A stretch of DNA of 64,000 nt from Aggregatilineales bacterium (GTDB lineage: Bacteria; Chloroflexota; Anaerolineae; Aggregatilineales; Ch27): NCBI GenBank assembly GCA_029976025.1, contig JARKNX010000030.1, positions 1-64,000 of the forward strand, read 5' to 3'. Shown in pieces: positions 15,878 through 25,462 of this stretch (position 1 is its first letter; each line of letters begins with the position of its first letter). The notes beneath the pieces were generated by a model. It saw only the letters and a program-made list of their open reading frames with translations. It searched no databases and was not told where the DNA came from. Made by a program: the position numbers and the translations under genes.

Positions 15878-18133
15878 GTGTCCGTCGTTGATGAGATTAA
15901 AGCCCGTCTGGACCTGGTCGCGTATATCTCTGAGTCGGTGCCGCTCAAGAAGGCCGGCCGCAGCTATAAAGCCTGCTGCCCCTTTCACCAGGAGCGCACG
16001 CCTTCTTTTGTCGTCTTTCCAGAAACACAGTCCTGGCACTGCTTCGGGGCCTGCGCCGAGGGCGGCGATATCCTGACCTTCGCCATGAAGCAGCACGGCT
16101 GGACCTTCAACGAGGCGCTGGAGAATCTGGCCCGGCAGGCCGGCGTAGAGCTGCGCCCGCACACGCCGGAACAGGCTCGCCAGGAGCAGGCATTCGAGCG
16201 CGCGCTGGGCCTCCTGGACGAGACGGCGCGCTTCTACCACCAGTTGTTCCGGGATTCGCCAGAGGCGGAGGATGCCCGCGCTTATGTCCGGCGGCGGGCT
16301 TTGAATGACCAGACGGTGGGCGACTTTCTGCTGGGCTACGCTCCGGACGGCTGGCAGCGCACGATCGATCATCTGACCCGGCTCGGATACGCCCTCGACG
16401 ATCTGGTTGAGATCGGGGTCGCCATTCGCAATGAACAGGGCCGCGTCTACGATCGCTTCCGCCACCGCCTGATCATCCCTGTCCGCGACGGCCGGGGCCG
16501 GACAATTGGCTTTGGCGCGCGGGCGCTCCGCGATGAGGATACGCCCAAGTATCTCAATTCCCCGCAGTCCGAGGTCTTCGATAAGTCGGCCATATTGTTC
16601 GGGCTGGACCTGGCCCGGCGCGAAATCCGCGAGACCGAGACGGCCATCATCGTGGAAGGCTACATGGACGTGATGCAGGCGCACCAGGCGGGCTTCCGCA
16701 ACGTGGTTGCCCAGATGGGCACCGCCCTCACTGAGCCGCAGCTCCGCGCTCTGCGGCGATACGCCGGGCGCGTGATTCTGGCCCTGGACGCCGACCAGGC
16801 CGGCGTCAGTGCGACGATGCGCGGCCTGAATGTAGCCCGTGAGAGCCTGAACGACGCTGGCACAGCGCTCTTTGGCCGCGACGGCTCCATGCGTCAGGCC
16901 GGGCGGCTGGGCATTGATATGCGTGTGCTGGTGATCAGCGCTGGCAAGGACCCCGACGACCTGATCCGCCAGAATCCGGACGAATGGCGCCATCTGGTAG
17001 AAGCGGCGGAGCCGGTTGCCGATTACGTGATCCGCGTCGGGACAGCCGGGCTGAATCCGGCCCGGACGGCGGTCGCCGAGCGCGAAAAGATCGCTCGCCT
17101 GCTTCTGCCGCTGCTGACGGCAACCGAGAGCGATCTGCAGAAAGAGGTCAACGTACAGAAGCTGGCCTACAAGCTGCACCTGCCGGAGAAACGGCTGATG
17201 GAGATTGCCATGGAGACGCGGGCGGCGCTGGCCCCACACCGGTCTACGGATGCCCGCGTGCGGCAGCGCCGCCCCACCCGGACCATGCAGGAGGCGTCAC
17301 GCCACTGGCGCCGCCCGCAGCCTCCCCGGCGCGCTGTCCCCGCCCCGCCGGAGGAAGCGCCACCCCCGGCCAGCGAGCCGCCGGAGTATACTGACGAGCC
17401 GGGCGATCCCGTTGACGTGATGCCGCCGGACTTCGACCCGACCGCGCCGCCCTGGGAAGAAGGGCCGCTTTCTGAGGCGCCGGCCAGCGCTCCGGCCCGG
17501 CGGAACGCGCCCGCCCGCCCGCCCGAATATCAGCCGTCCCCGGCCCATCCGGTGGAGGCGTACCTGCTGCGGATGCTCTTGCTGCGGCCGGAGATGCTCT
17601 ACCAGGCTAACCGCGCCCTGCGGGAGGTGGCCGAGACGGCCCAGGCGCGCTTCAGCGACGAAGCGCGTAAAGTGCGCATCTTCCGGGCGCTGGGGCCGCT
17701 GAGCGTTGAAGACTTCCGCGATTCGGCCCATCAGATGATGCTGCGCGCCCTGCAGGAATCGCTCAATCAGGATACGCTTGAGCCGCTGGAGTATGTGCGG
17801 GCGGCTCTGGGGGAGGGCCTGGCCCCCCAGCTTGCGGTGGTATTGAACATGAAGAATCCGGTGGAGTCGAAGCTGCCCGATATGCAGCAAGAGCTGCATT
17901 CGATCGGCAAAGATATGCGCCGCCAGGGCCGTATTTTGCAGGAGCCGGAAGCCGAGCTGGTGGATAAGGTCTTCATCCTGCGGCGCGATCATCTGCGGCG
18001 AATCAGCGATACGCTGCGCTTCGTGATTGCTGAGGCGGATGTAGAGGAGCGGCGGGAATACAGCGACACGCTGGACGCCAGCAAAGCTGCTGTGGTGTGC
18101 CTGGATAAGGCGCTGCAAACGCGATCCGCCTGA
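15878..18133 (+). CDS. dnaG: DNA primase
   Basis: A 751-residue replicative primase. Residues 1-95 are the CHC2 zinc domain: C34 and H37 in CCPFHQERTPSF, then C55 and C59 in CFGAC, a CX3C instead of the enterobacterial CX2C. The catalytic core and TOPRIM domain follow, with IIVEGYMDVMQAHQ and VILALDADQAG giving the metal-binding Glu and DXD. Residues about 455-560 are a Pro/Ala/Glu-rich linker, and the last 190 residues are a helical DnaB-interaction-type domain. The start is GTG 15878, with GGAGAGG upstream; this begins the family sequence at SVVDEIKARLDL. It is about 150 residues longer than usual, mostly from the linker. rpoD follows. Confidence 0.95.
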   Translation: MSVVDEIKARLDLVAYISESVPLKKAGRSYKACCPFHQERTPSFVVFPETQSWHCFGACAEGGDILTFAMKQHGWTFNEALENLARQAGVELRPHTPEQARQEQAFERALGLLDETARFYHQLFRDSPEAEDARAYVRRRALNDQTVGDFLLGYAPDGWQRTIDHLTRLGYALDDLVEIGVAIRNEQGRVYDRFRHRLIIPVRDGRGRTIGFGARALRDEDTPKYLNSPQSEVFDKSAILFGLDLARREIRETETAIIVEGYMDVMQAHQAGFRNVVAQMGTALTEPQLRALRRYAGRVILALDADQAGVSATMRGLNVARESLNDAGTALFGRDGSMRQAGRLGIDMRVLVISAGKDPDDLIRQNPDEWRHLVEAAEPVADYVIRVGTAGLNPARTAVAEREKIARLLLPLLTATESDLQKEVNVQKLAYKLHLPEKRLMEIAMETRAALAPHRSTDARVRQRRPTRTMQEASRHWRRPQPPRRAVPAPPEEAPPPASEPPEYTDEPGDPVDVMPPDFDPTAPPWEEGPLSEAPASAPARRNAPARPPEYQPSPAHPVEAYLLRMLLLRPEMLYQANRALREVAETAQARFSDEARKVRIFRALGPLSVEDFRDSAHQMMLRALQESLNQDTLEPLEYVRAALGEGLAPQLAVVLNMKNPVESKLPDMQQELHSIGKDMRRQGRILQEPEAELVDKVFILRRDHLRRISDTLRFVIAEADVEERREYSDTLDASKAAVVCLDKALQTRSA

Positions 18134-18199
18134 GAAGCGCGCCCTGCATCCGCCGGCTCAGGCGGACACGCCCCGGCCCGCCTGTCCTGCCGCAAGTGT

Positions 18200-18228
18200 T
18201 TGAATTTTGGGGTCGATCGTACTACAAA
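18200..18228 (+). promoter_or_regulatory. promoter of rpoD
   Basis: TTGAAT (18200-18205) and TACAAA (18223-18228) are 17 bp apart, 97 bp before the ATG. rpoD can thus be made apart from dnaG. Confidence 0.65.
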
Positions 18229-18324
18229 TAGGGGGCGTGGCGCGTCTCCGTATACCTTTGGGCAGGAACGGGCTGTTCCATCATCCCGGCCATTCACCTG
18301 ACATCTTCGAGTCGAGAGATCATC

Positions 18325-19950
18325 ATGTCCAAGCGAAAGACCCGGGTAGAGAATCGGCAAGACAGGCCCCTCGCCAGAAACAGGAAGCAGGACGAGTCGG
18401 AGAATGAAATGCCTGATTTTGAGGAAGAGCTGGACGACGAAGAGATCGAGCTGCTCGACGATGAGGAACTCGCCGAGACCGATCTCGATACGCTGGACTC
18501 CTTGCAACTGCTGGAGCTGGGGCCGGAGGAAGATGAGGAAGGCGACGAGATCGAGGCCGAGCCTGGCTCTCTGGGCTATGAGGGCATCGGCGCATTAACC
18601 GATGACCCGGTGCGCATGTACCTCAAGGAGATCGGGCAGGTCCAGCTTCTGGATACCAACCGCGAAATGTGGCTGGCGGCGGAGATGGCCGCCGCGCATA
18701 TGCTGGACGAAGTCGCCGCTGCCTGTGCTGAGAATGACCTGAACCAGACGACCGATGTGGCTATGGCCCTCGTGAATCATGCGGCGGAGTCCTGGAAATC
18801 CCTGCTGAAGCAGTCCGAAGCGTTCGGGCTGCAGCCGCCGACGTTGAACATGATTATCGACGAAACCAGGCTGGTCAACGTTGCCTGGAATCAGAATGCC
18901 GAGTCGCACGTCCGCGACTACTTGCAGCAGCGCGACTGGGGCCACGATGATGAATGGACCGATGTTGCCCGCAGCCTGTTCGATGTGTTTCAGGTGATTT
19001 ACCTGCTGCCGTTAGCCATGCAGGAGGCCCTGTACGGGGAGACTCTGGACCCGGCCAAAGCGCAGAAGTGGATCGAAGACACGCCTGACGCCGCCGAGCT
19101 GATCCTGGATTCGTTTGAGCTGGCCGAGGTACGCCAGTCAGAGGCGGCGGAAGCCCTGACGCGGGCGAATCTGCGCCTGGTGGTCTCGGTCGCCAAGCGC
19201 TATATGGGGCGGGGAATCAGTTTTCTGGACCTGATTCAGGAAGGCAATATCGGGCTGCTGCGCGCGGTGGAGAAGTTCGATCACACGCGCGGCTACAAGT
19301 TCAGCACCTACGCCACCTGGTGGATCCGGCAGGCCATCAGCCGCGCCATCGCTGACCAGGCCCGCACTATCCGCATCCCCGTGCATATGGTGGAGACGAT
19401 CAACCGCCTGATGCGTATCGAGCGTGACCTGACTCAGCAGCTCGGCACTGAGCCAACCGCCGAACAGATCGCCATCGAAATGGACTTTCTGGCCGCCGAT
19501 GAGATTCAAAGCATCCGCGAAGCGCAGGAGCGGGGCGAGCCGCTCAACCCTAATCTGGAACGCCGCCTGCGCCGCGCCTCCAACAAGGTGCGCCGCATCA
19601 TGCGGATCAGCCAGGAGCCGATGAGTCTGGAGATGCCGGTCGGACAGGAGGATTCATCCTCGCTGGGCGATTTTATCGAGGATGACAAGACCCTCGGCCC
19701 GGTGGAGGCGGCCAGCCGCCAGCTCCTCAAGGAGCAGATTCGCGAATCGCTGCGCATCCTGAACGAGCGCGAGCGGGAGGTGCTGGAGCTGCGCTTCGGC
19801 CTGAATGACGGCCAGATGCACACGCTGGAAGAAGTGGGCAAGCACTTCGGCGTGACCCGGGAGCGCATCCGCCAGATCGAAGCCAAGGCGCTGCGTAAAC
19901 TGCGCCACCCGACCCGGTCGCGCCCGCTGCGCTACCACCTGGAAACATAG
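18325..19950 (+). CDS. rpoD: primary RNA polymerase sigma factor (SigA/RpoD)
   Basis: A 541-residue group 1 sigma-70. A strongly acidic N-terminus (residues 25-75) is followed by region 1.2 ([16 protein letters not shown]), a poorly conserved helical spacer of about 130 residues, region 2 from about residue 280 ([50 protein letters not shown]), region 3 and region 4 from about 470 ([27 protein letters not shown]). All the promoter-recognition residues I can see match the housekeeping type, which fits the TTGACA/TATAAT-like promoters in this window. It is downstream of dnaG, as in the macromolecular synthesis operon, but with its own promoter. Confidence 0.96.
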   Translation: MSKRKTRVENRQDRPLARNRKQDESENEMPDFEEELDDEEIELLDDEELAETDLDTLDSLQLLELGPEEDEEGDEIEAEPGSLGYEGIGALTDDPVRMYLKEIGQVQLLDTNREMWLAAEMAAAHMLDEVAAACAENDLNQTTDVAMALVNHAAESWKSLLKQSEAFGLQPPTLNMIIDETRLVNVAWNQNAESHVRDYLQQRDWGHDDEWTDVARSLFDVFQVIYLLPLAMQEALYGETLDPAKAQKWIEDTPDAAELILDSFELAEVRQSEAAEALTRANLRLVVSVAKRYMGRGISFLDLIQEGNIGLLRAVEKFDHTRGYKFSTYATWWIRQAISRAIADQARTIRIPVHMVETINRLMRIERDLTQQLGTEPTAEQIAIEMDFLAADEIQSIREAQERGEPLNPNLERRLRRASNKVRRIMRISQEPMSLEMPVGQEDSSSLGDFIEDDKTLGPVEAASRQLLKEQIRESLRILNEREREVLELRFGLNDGQMHTLEEVGKHFGVTRERIRQIEAKALRKLRHPTRSRPLRYHLET

Positions 19951-19984
19951 CCGGGCCGCCGGAAAATACCTGTAACGATATGCG

Positions 19985-20017
19985 GGGGCACGGGGCAGAT
20001 GACCGTGCCCCGTTGTT
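19985..20017 (+). terminator. probable terminator after rpoD
   Basis: GGGGCACGG and CCGTGCCCC form a perfect 9-bp stem with a 9-nt loop, followed by the T-rich GTTGTTCT, 35 bp after the stop. Confidence 0.7.
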
Positions 20018-20166
20018 CTGAGTGTGACGGGTATCCCCGTTCAGATGCATGGAGGATAGAAGTCGGCGCCGGAGGCGGGGCGTAGCCTGAGCGCCCGCCA
20101 GCCGCCGATTGAATTCCCGCCGATCTCCGTGTATGGTGAGGGGGAAGGCAGATTTCGTCCGCCGAT

Positions 20167-22713
20167 GTGCCACAGGTCCCCGCTATGATTTATCGTATGC
20201 GCCGCTTCATCCGCCGCCGCCCATTTCTGACTCTCCTCCTCGCGATCGGGACCGGGCTGCTGGCCGCCCTGCTGGTTGCGATTGGCTACCTGTTCACCGA
20301 TCTGCCCGATCTCTCCCGCCTGGAAGCGGGCCTGGCCCTGCCGTCCACGCGCATTCTTGACCGGCAGGGGCGGCTGCTTTACGAGATCGCGGACCCGGAA
20401 GGGGGGCGCAACCGCGCGGTGCCGCTCGATCAGTTTCCGCAGAGTTGCATCGACGCCACTATCGCCACCGAAGACGCTCACTTCTATGAACATATCGGCG
20501 TGGATCTGGCGGGCATTCTGCGGGCGCTGCGCATCAATGTGGAAGGCGGCGAAGTCCTGGCCGGCGGGAGCACGATCACTCAGCAGGTCGCCCGTAATCT
20601 GCTGCTCGATCCTGAACAGCGGGCGGAGCGCACCCTGACCCGCAAACTGCGCGAGTCGATCCTGGCCATCCGGCTGACGCTGGCTTACTCCCGCGAGGAC
20701 ATCCTGACCCTGTATCTCAACCAGACCTATTACGGGAATCTGGCCTATGGTCTGGAAGCCGCCGCCCGGACGATCTTCGGCACGGGGGCCGCGGCGCTGG
20801 ACCTGGCCCAGTGCGCGATGCTGGCCGGGCTGCCCCAGGCCCCGGCGACTTACGACCCGCTGGAGAATCCAGAGGCGGCCAAAGCGCGGCAGGCGACCGT
20901 GCTCCGCCTGATGACGGAGCAGGGCTATATCACCGAAGGGGAGGCGCGCCGCGCCCTGAATGAGCCGCTCCAGTACGCTGCCGTGCCTTTCCCGATTGAA
21001 GCGCCGCACTTCGTCATGGCCGTGTGGGAACAGCTTGCCGCGCAGTTCCCGGAGGCGCTGTACCGCGGCGGCCTGACGGTGACCACGACGCTGGACCTGG
21101 ACTGGCAGCAGACGGCTGTGCGCGTTGCTCAGCGCCACCTGGCCCGCCTCAATCGGTCCGACAGCACCGGCTTCGGCCACAATGTCCATAACGCGGCGCT
21201 GGTGGCGATGGACCCCTATACCGGGCATGTGCTGGCTATGCTGGGCAGCCCGGACTACTTTGACGAATCCATCAGCGGAGCCTACAACGCGGCCCTGGCG
21301 CCCCGCCAGCCGGGCAGCGCGCTCAAGCCGTTCACCTATGCCGCCGCTTTCGACCCGGCGCAGCCAGATCCCTGGACTGCAGCCACGCTGACATTCGACA
21401 TCGAGACGCCGTTCGTCACCCGTCGCCTGGAAAGCTACACCCCGGCTAACTTCGGGCTGGTCGAACACGGGCCGGTGCTGGTGCGGCAGGCGCTGGCCTG
21501 CTCGTACAACATTCCGGCGGTGGTGGCGCTGGAGCATATCGGCGTGGATGCGCTGGTGCGGCTGCTGACGCGGCTCGGCGTGCGTACGCTGGCCGGCAAC
21601 GAGAAGATCGATCTGGCCGTCACGCTCGGCGGCGGCGAAGTGCGTCTGCTGGAGCTGACGCAGGCTTACGCTGCGCTGGCTAACGGCGGCTATGCCGTGA
21701 CCCCGGTATTGATCACCCGTGTGGAGGCGGCGGACGGCCAGCTTCTCTACGAATGGGAGCCGCGCCCGCCGGCAAATCGGGTCATCGACCCGCGCGTTGC
21801 CTGGCTGATCACCGACATTCTGAGCGACAATAACGCCCGCATGCCGGCTTTCGGCCCGGCTTCGGCGCTGCAGATCGGCCGCCCCGCCGCTGCCAAGACG
21901 GGCACGACGACGGATTACCGCGATAACTGGACGATGGGTTACACGCCGAATCTGGTCGTTGGAGTGTGGGTCGGGAACGCCGATAACACCCCCATGCGCG
22001 AGGTGACCGGGATTTCCGGGGCCGGCCCGATCTGGCACGACTTCATCCGGACAGTGCTGCGCGGCCAGCCAGTGCTGACCTTCCAGCGGCCCGACGGCCT
22101 GGTGCAGGCCGAAGTCTGCGCCATGAGCGGCCTGCTGCCGACCGACGCCTGTCCCCGCCGTGTCCGCGAATGGTTCATTGAGGGCACTGTTCCCACTGAC
22201 TACGATACCTTCTACCAGACCTTCGCTATTGACCGGCGGACCGGTTTGCTGGCCGACGACTCCACGCCGCCGGAGGATCGCGTTGAGCGGGTGTACCTCG
22301 TCCTGCCGCAGGAGGCGCGCGACTGGGCCGCCCGCGAAGGGATTCCGGCCCCGCCAGTCGGCGCGGAAGTGGTCAGGGCGGATGCGGCGCGCAGCCTGCG
22401 CCTGCTGGAGCCGGACCCGTACACGCGCTTTCGGATGTCGCCGGGCCTGCCGGGAGATGTTCAGCGGCTACGGCTGACGGTGGGGGTCAGCCCCGGCACG
22501 CAGCGCGTGACCTACTTCATGGACGGCCGGCCGGTGGGCAGCGCGACAGATGCGCCCTGGGTGGTGTGGTGGCCGCTGGAAGTGGGCGAGCACGAGCTGG
22601 TCGCCGTGGCGGAGCTGGCCGATGGCGCAACCGAACGCACTGACCCGCTCCCGTTCACGGTGGCGCCATACATGCCTGCTGATCAGCGCCCGACGGCTGG
22701 CACCCTGCCGTAA
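20167..22713 (+). CDS. class A penicillin-binding protein (PBP1C-like transglycosylase/transpeptidase)
   Basis: An 848-residue bifunctional cell-wall enzyme. An N-terminal anchor (about 18-42) is followed by the GT51 glycosyltransferase domain with catalytic E102 in ATEDAHFYEHIGVD, GGSTITQQVARN and RKLRESILAIRL. The transpeptidase domain has S384-X-X-K in PGSALKPF, the SYN box in ACSYNIP and K577-TG in AAKTGTTTDY. A C-terminal beta domain of about 180 residues resembles the BiPBP_C domain of PBP1C. It polymerises and cross-links peptidoglycan outside the membrane. ATGs at 20167, 20185 and 20197 are all possible; none has a strong ribosome site, so the first residues are uncertain. It is a single-gene unit after rpoD. 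Confidence 0.93.
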   Translation: MPQVPAMIYRMRRFIRRRPFLTLLLAIGTGLLAALLVAIGYLFTDLPDLSRLEAGLALPSTRILDRQGRLLYEIADPEGGRNRAVPLDQFPQSCIDATIATEDAHFYEHIGVDLAGILRALRINVEGGEVLAGGSTITQQVARNLLLDPEQRAERTLTRKLRESILAIRLTLAYSREDILTLYLNQTYYGNLAYGLEAAARTIFGTGAAALDLAQCAMLAGLPQAPATYDPLENPEAAKARQATVLRLMTEQGYITEGEARRALNEPLQYAAVPFPIEAPHFVMAVWEQLAAQFPEALYRGGLTVTTTLDLDWQQTAVRVAQRHLARLNRSDSTGFGHNVHNAALVAMDPYTGHVLAMLGSPDYFDESISGAYNAALAPRQPGSALKPFTYAAAFDPAQPDPWTAATLTFDIETPFVTRRLESYTPANFGLVEHGPVLVRQALACSYNIPAVVALEHIGVDALVRLLTRLGVRTLAGNEKIDLAVTLGGGEVRLLELTQAYAALANGGYAVTPVLITRVEAADGQLLYEWEPRPPANRVIDPRVAWLITDILSDNNARMPAFGPASALQIGRPAAAKTGTTTDYRDNWTMGYTPNLVVGVWVGNADNTPMREVTGISGAGPIWHDFIRTVLRGQPVLTFQRPDGLVQAEVCAMSGLLPTDACPRRVREWFIEGTVPTDYDTFYQTFAIDRRTGLLADDSTPPEDRVERVYLVLPQEARDWAAREGIPAPPVGAEVVRADAARSLRLLEPDPYTRFRMSPGLPGDVQRLRLTVGVSPGTQRVTYFMDGRPVGSATDAPWVVWWPLEVGEHELVAVAELADGATERTDPLPFTVAPYMPADQRPTAGTLP

Positions 22714-22851
22714 AGGGCGCGCTCCTGCGGGGTTGCCCCGTGAAAGAAGGGGCGCCGGGCTTTCTGCGGTACTTTGCCCGGGCGCTTCAGTCCTGCCAGG
22801 GCAGGGGGGAAGTGCCCGCCCTCTCAAACCGGACGCGAAATTTATAACGTC

Positions 22852-23874
22852 CTACCACACGATCCGCCGGGGCGCGATGCGCTGACCGGCCTCCGCCGAT
22901 TGTAAGAGCGCCTCCAGCACGGCCAGGTCTCGCACCGCTTCATCGGGCGGGCTGCGGTGGGGGATGCCCGCCCGGATGGCCGCCGCAAACCCGGCCAGTT
23001 CCGCCGGCACGCCCACCTGCGGCGCGATCGGGATAGTGCGCGTCTCGCCTTTGCTCGCCACGATCAGGGCTTCGGTCCGTGCGACCAGCATCGCCCCTTC
23101 CTCGCCCACGATGCGCAGGTTGCCGTACCAGGGCGCGCCGCTGGCATAGGTGACAGCGTACGTGCCGAGCGCGCCGCTGGTAAATTCCAGGGTGGCGGCC
23201 AGCGTATCGGAAGGCGGCAGCCCGGCGCGGAAATGCCGGACGGACGCGCTGACCGCAGCAATCTCCCCCAGCACGACGCGCAGCCCGGCCAGATGGTGGA
23301 TGCCGCCGTCCAGAAGCTGTCCGCCCGGGTAGCCGCCTTCGTGCCGCCAGGGTGTGCCATAGTATTTGTTGCCCGGCGTCAGGCTGACATGGATTGCCCA
23401 GTCCGCCAGGAGGGGCCGCCCGATCTCGCCGCTGGCCATGACCTCGGCCGCTCGCAGGAACGGCTCCTCATAGCGGTAATTTTCCGCCACCATCCAGACC
23501 TGACCGCGGTGCCTCCGGTAGACTTCCAGCAGGCGGAGTCCTGCGGCGACTGTCGGCGCGACCGGCTTCTCGCTGATCACGTGCTTGCCAGCCTGGAGGG
23601 CGGCAGTCACCGCCTCCGGCAGCAGCGGAATCGGCAGAATGATGTCTACCGCCTCGATATCGCGCCGGGCCAGCAGGGCTTCCCTGTCGTCGTAGAGATC
23701 GACTTCGTAAGGCAGCAGGGCGGCCAGCCGGCGGGCGGAATCCAGCGTTCGGCTGCAGACAGCGACGATCTGGAAAGCCCCGCCCAGCGCCAGCAAAGCG
23801 GGGACATGTGCATCGCGGGCGAAGATGCCCGCCCCGATCAGGCCGAGGCGGATGGGCGCTTCTCCGGCGGACAT
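22852..23874 (-). CDS. Gfo/Idh/MocA-family oxidoreductase
   Basis: A 340-residue NAD(P)-dependent sugar or inositol dehydrogenase-like protein. The Rossmann start LGLIGAGIFARDAHVPALL (residues 9-27) is clear, and the HVISEKPVAPT motif contains the EKP lysine of the family. The C-terminal alpha/beta domain follows with GGQLLDGGIHHLAGLR, where the conserved DXXXH lies. AGGAGGCCGT precedes the ATG. It follows the HEXXH gene by 11 bp and should be co-transcribed, though no functional link is obvious. The substrate cannot be assigned. Confidence 0.92.
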   Translation of the reverse strand: MSAGEAPIRLGLIGAGIFARDAHVPALLALGGAFQIVAVCSRTLDSARRLAALLPYEVDLYDDREALLARRDIEAVDIILPIPLLPEAVTAALQAGKHVISEKPVAPTVAAGLRLLEVYRRHRGQVWMVAENYRYEEPFLRAAEVMASGEIGRPLLADWAIHVSLTPGNKYYGTPWRHEGGYPGGQLLDGGIHHLAGLRVVLGEIAAVSASVRHFRAGLPPSDTLAATLEFTSGALGTYAVTYASGAPWYGNLRIVGEEGAMLVARTEALIVASKGETRTIPIAPQVGVPAELAGFAAAIRAGIPHRSPPDEAVRDLAVLEALLQSAEAGQRIAPRRIVW

Positions 23875-23885
23875 ACGGCCTCCTC

Positions 23886-25199
23886 TCAGCGCACCGGCGC
23901 GATGAAAGGCAGGATGCTGGCGATCATGGCCCGGTCGGGAACCCTGAAGACGATTGTCTCATTAGGGCCGGCCTGCAGACACATCGTCTCGGTTTCGCCG
24001 TACCAGCACACGGTGCTGGCATCGGTTGGGACGCCCGGCGTATCGAAGCGCAGCGCGCCGTAACCCCGATAGGCTGCGGCGAACTCGGTGGCGTCTTCTG
24101 GCGTATCCCACACAGTCCGCCAGACCAGGACGGTCTCGCTCGTTTCATCGTTGAAGTACAGCCGGTAGCGGTCGCCGCCCCATCCGGCGGCAGCGGAGTT
24201 GGCGGTTTCCTCTGGAATCAGAGTGCGCAGATGCTCGCGCAGGTAAAACTCGCCCAGCGTCCGGTCCCAGACCTGCCGCCAGCCTGGCCCCAGCGCCTCA
24301 TCCAGCGGGGCGACGGAGACCGGGATCGGATCGTCACCGGCGGCGTAGCGCTCTGGATGCAGGATGTGCTCGGTGGATAGCGGCGGGTTGTCGTAGGCAT
24401 TGTTGAGTAGATCGAAGCCGTTCCCGGCGGTGAAAAGCTGGTAGGTGAAGCTCATGCCGTAAGTGTAAGGGAAGAGCAACTCCCGCTGCAGGATTTCCGG
24501 CGCGGCCAGCAACGCCTCCGCCGGGACAGTGAACGCTTCCCCCAGCAGGGCGACGGCGACAGCGGGATTGTTGCGCGTCAGCCGCGACTGGTAACCCTGC
24601 GTGATCAACATGGCGTCGCCTTCGACCAGCCCTTGCAGCGCCAGCGTGCTGTCCAGGTCCTCCGCCCGCACGTCGCCCAGCCCGCGACTGAGGAGATCGT
24701 AGTGCTGGTCCTGCAGGACATGGGTGAACTCATGGGCGTACAGGATGCGATTGGTTGGGGTCAGCACATCCTGATCGCTGATGACGAACATGGCCTTGAT
24801 CTCCGGGTCGTAGAAGCCGGCGATCTGCTCGGCCAGGACATCCAGCTGCACCTGGCGCAGGTCAATCTCCAGGTCCATTAAGTCGAAGGCGTGGTAAAAG
24901 ATGGCGTCATCGCGGGCGGCTTCCGGCGGATATTCCTCGGCCACCTTGCGAATCAGGTACGCCAGCAGCTCGTCGCGCGTCAGAAAGGCGCGTATCACCG
25001 GGCTGAGCGGCGGCAGGTCGCGCAGGATAGCCGTGTCGGCCTCGACCCGATCCATCTGGGCGTTCAGCTCCGGATCGGTATTCACCTGCCAGAACGGGGT
25101 TGGCGTTGGCGCCGCGCCGCCGCCCTGGGCGGCTGCTGGAAAGGCTGCTGCGAGCAGGAGCAGCAGGGTTGTCGCCAGCCACAATTTTCGCCAGTTCAT
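23886..25199 (-). CDS. secreted zinc-metalloprotease-like protein (HEXXH)
   Basis: A 437-residue protein with a clear signal peptide (LWLATTLLLLLAAAFPAAAQ) and a short Pro/Thr linker. The zinc motif HEFTH is at residues 156-160 and a likely third ligand is E193 in LVEGDAM, which is the gluzincin-type spacing. DVLTPTNRILYAHEFTHVLQ suggests a DUF-type family of exported peptidases seen in Chloroflexota and actinobacteria. No known substrate can be read. GGAGTATCC precedes the ATG. It is the first gene of a pair with the Gfo/Idh gene. Confidence 0.82.
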   Translation of the reverse strand: MNWRKLWLATTLLLLLAAAFPAAAQGGGAAPTPTPFWQVNTDPELNAQMDRVEADTAILRDLPPLSPVIRAFLTRDELLAYLIRKVAEEYPPEAARDDAIFYHAFDLMDLEIDLRQVQLDVLAEQIAGFYDPEIKAMFVISDQDVLTPTNRILYAHEFTHVLQDQHYDLLSRGLGDVRAEDLDSTLALQGLVEGDAMLITQGYQSRLTRNNPAVAVALLGEAFTVPAEALLAAPEILQRELLFPYTYGMSFTYQLFTAGNGFDLLNNAYDNPPLSTEHILHPERYAAGDDPIPVSVAPLDEALGPGWRQVWDRTLGEFYLREHLRTLIPEETANSAAAGWGGDRYRLYFNDETSETVLVWRTVWDTPEDATEFAAAYRGYGALRFDTPGVPTDASTVCWYGETETMCLQAGPNETIVFRVPDRAMIASILPFIAPVR

Positions 25200-25374
25200 A
25201 CAGGATACTCCTTTGCCAGCAGTAAACAGAGGCTATTGTATCCTGAAATGCCCCCCTTTTGCGGCGGCGGCCATGAGCATCTGCTGAGTGTCATCGCTGC
25301 GTCTCCTATGATCGTAGCTGTCAGTCGCTCAGGCGGCGCTGGCGCTCGCGCAGTCACGTATTCCTTGTTGCGCA

Positions 25375-25388
25375 CCCTGTGCTATGCT
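25375..25388 (+). promoter_or_regulatory. possible extended -10 promoter element for the radical SAM gene
   Basis: CCCTGTGCTATGCT has a TGC extension before a TATGCT -10 element. The same 12 of 14 bases occur before the eight-gene operon at 38601. No good -35 at 16-18 bp; the leader would be about 70 nt. Confidence 0.4.
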
Positions 25389-25462
25389 AAAGTCAGATAT
25401 GCCGTGAAACCTGATCCATAGAATAAATGCATTGATGGTTCTAGTGCGTGAGGGAAGACAGG

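Noticed and set aside
15656-17239. 527-codon open frame on the minus strand
   Set aside because: It is antisense to dnaG, whose zinc and TOPRIM motifs are certain. The product is rich in Arg/Gln/Pro as expected of a shadow.
20041-22038. 665-codon open frame on the minus strand
   Set aside because: It is antisense to the penicillin-binding protein with intact SXXK, SXN and KTG motifs.
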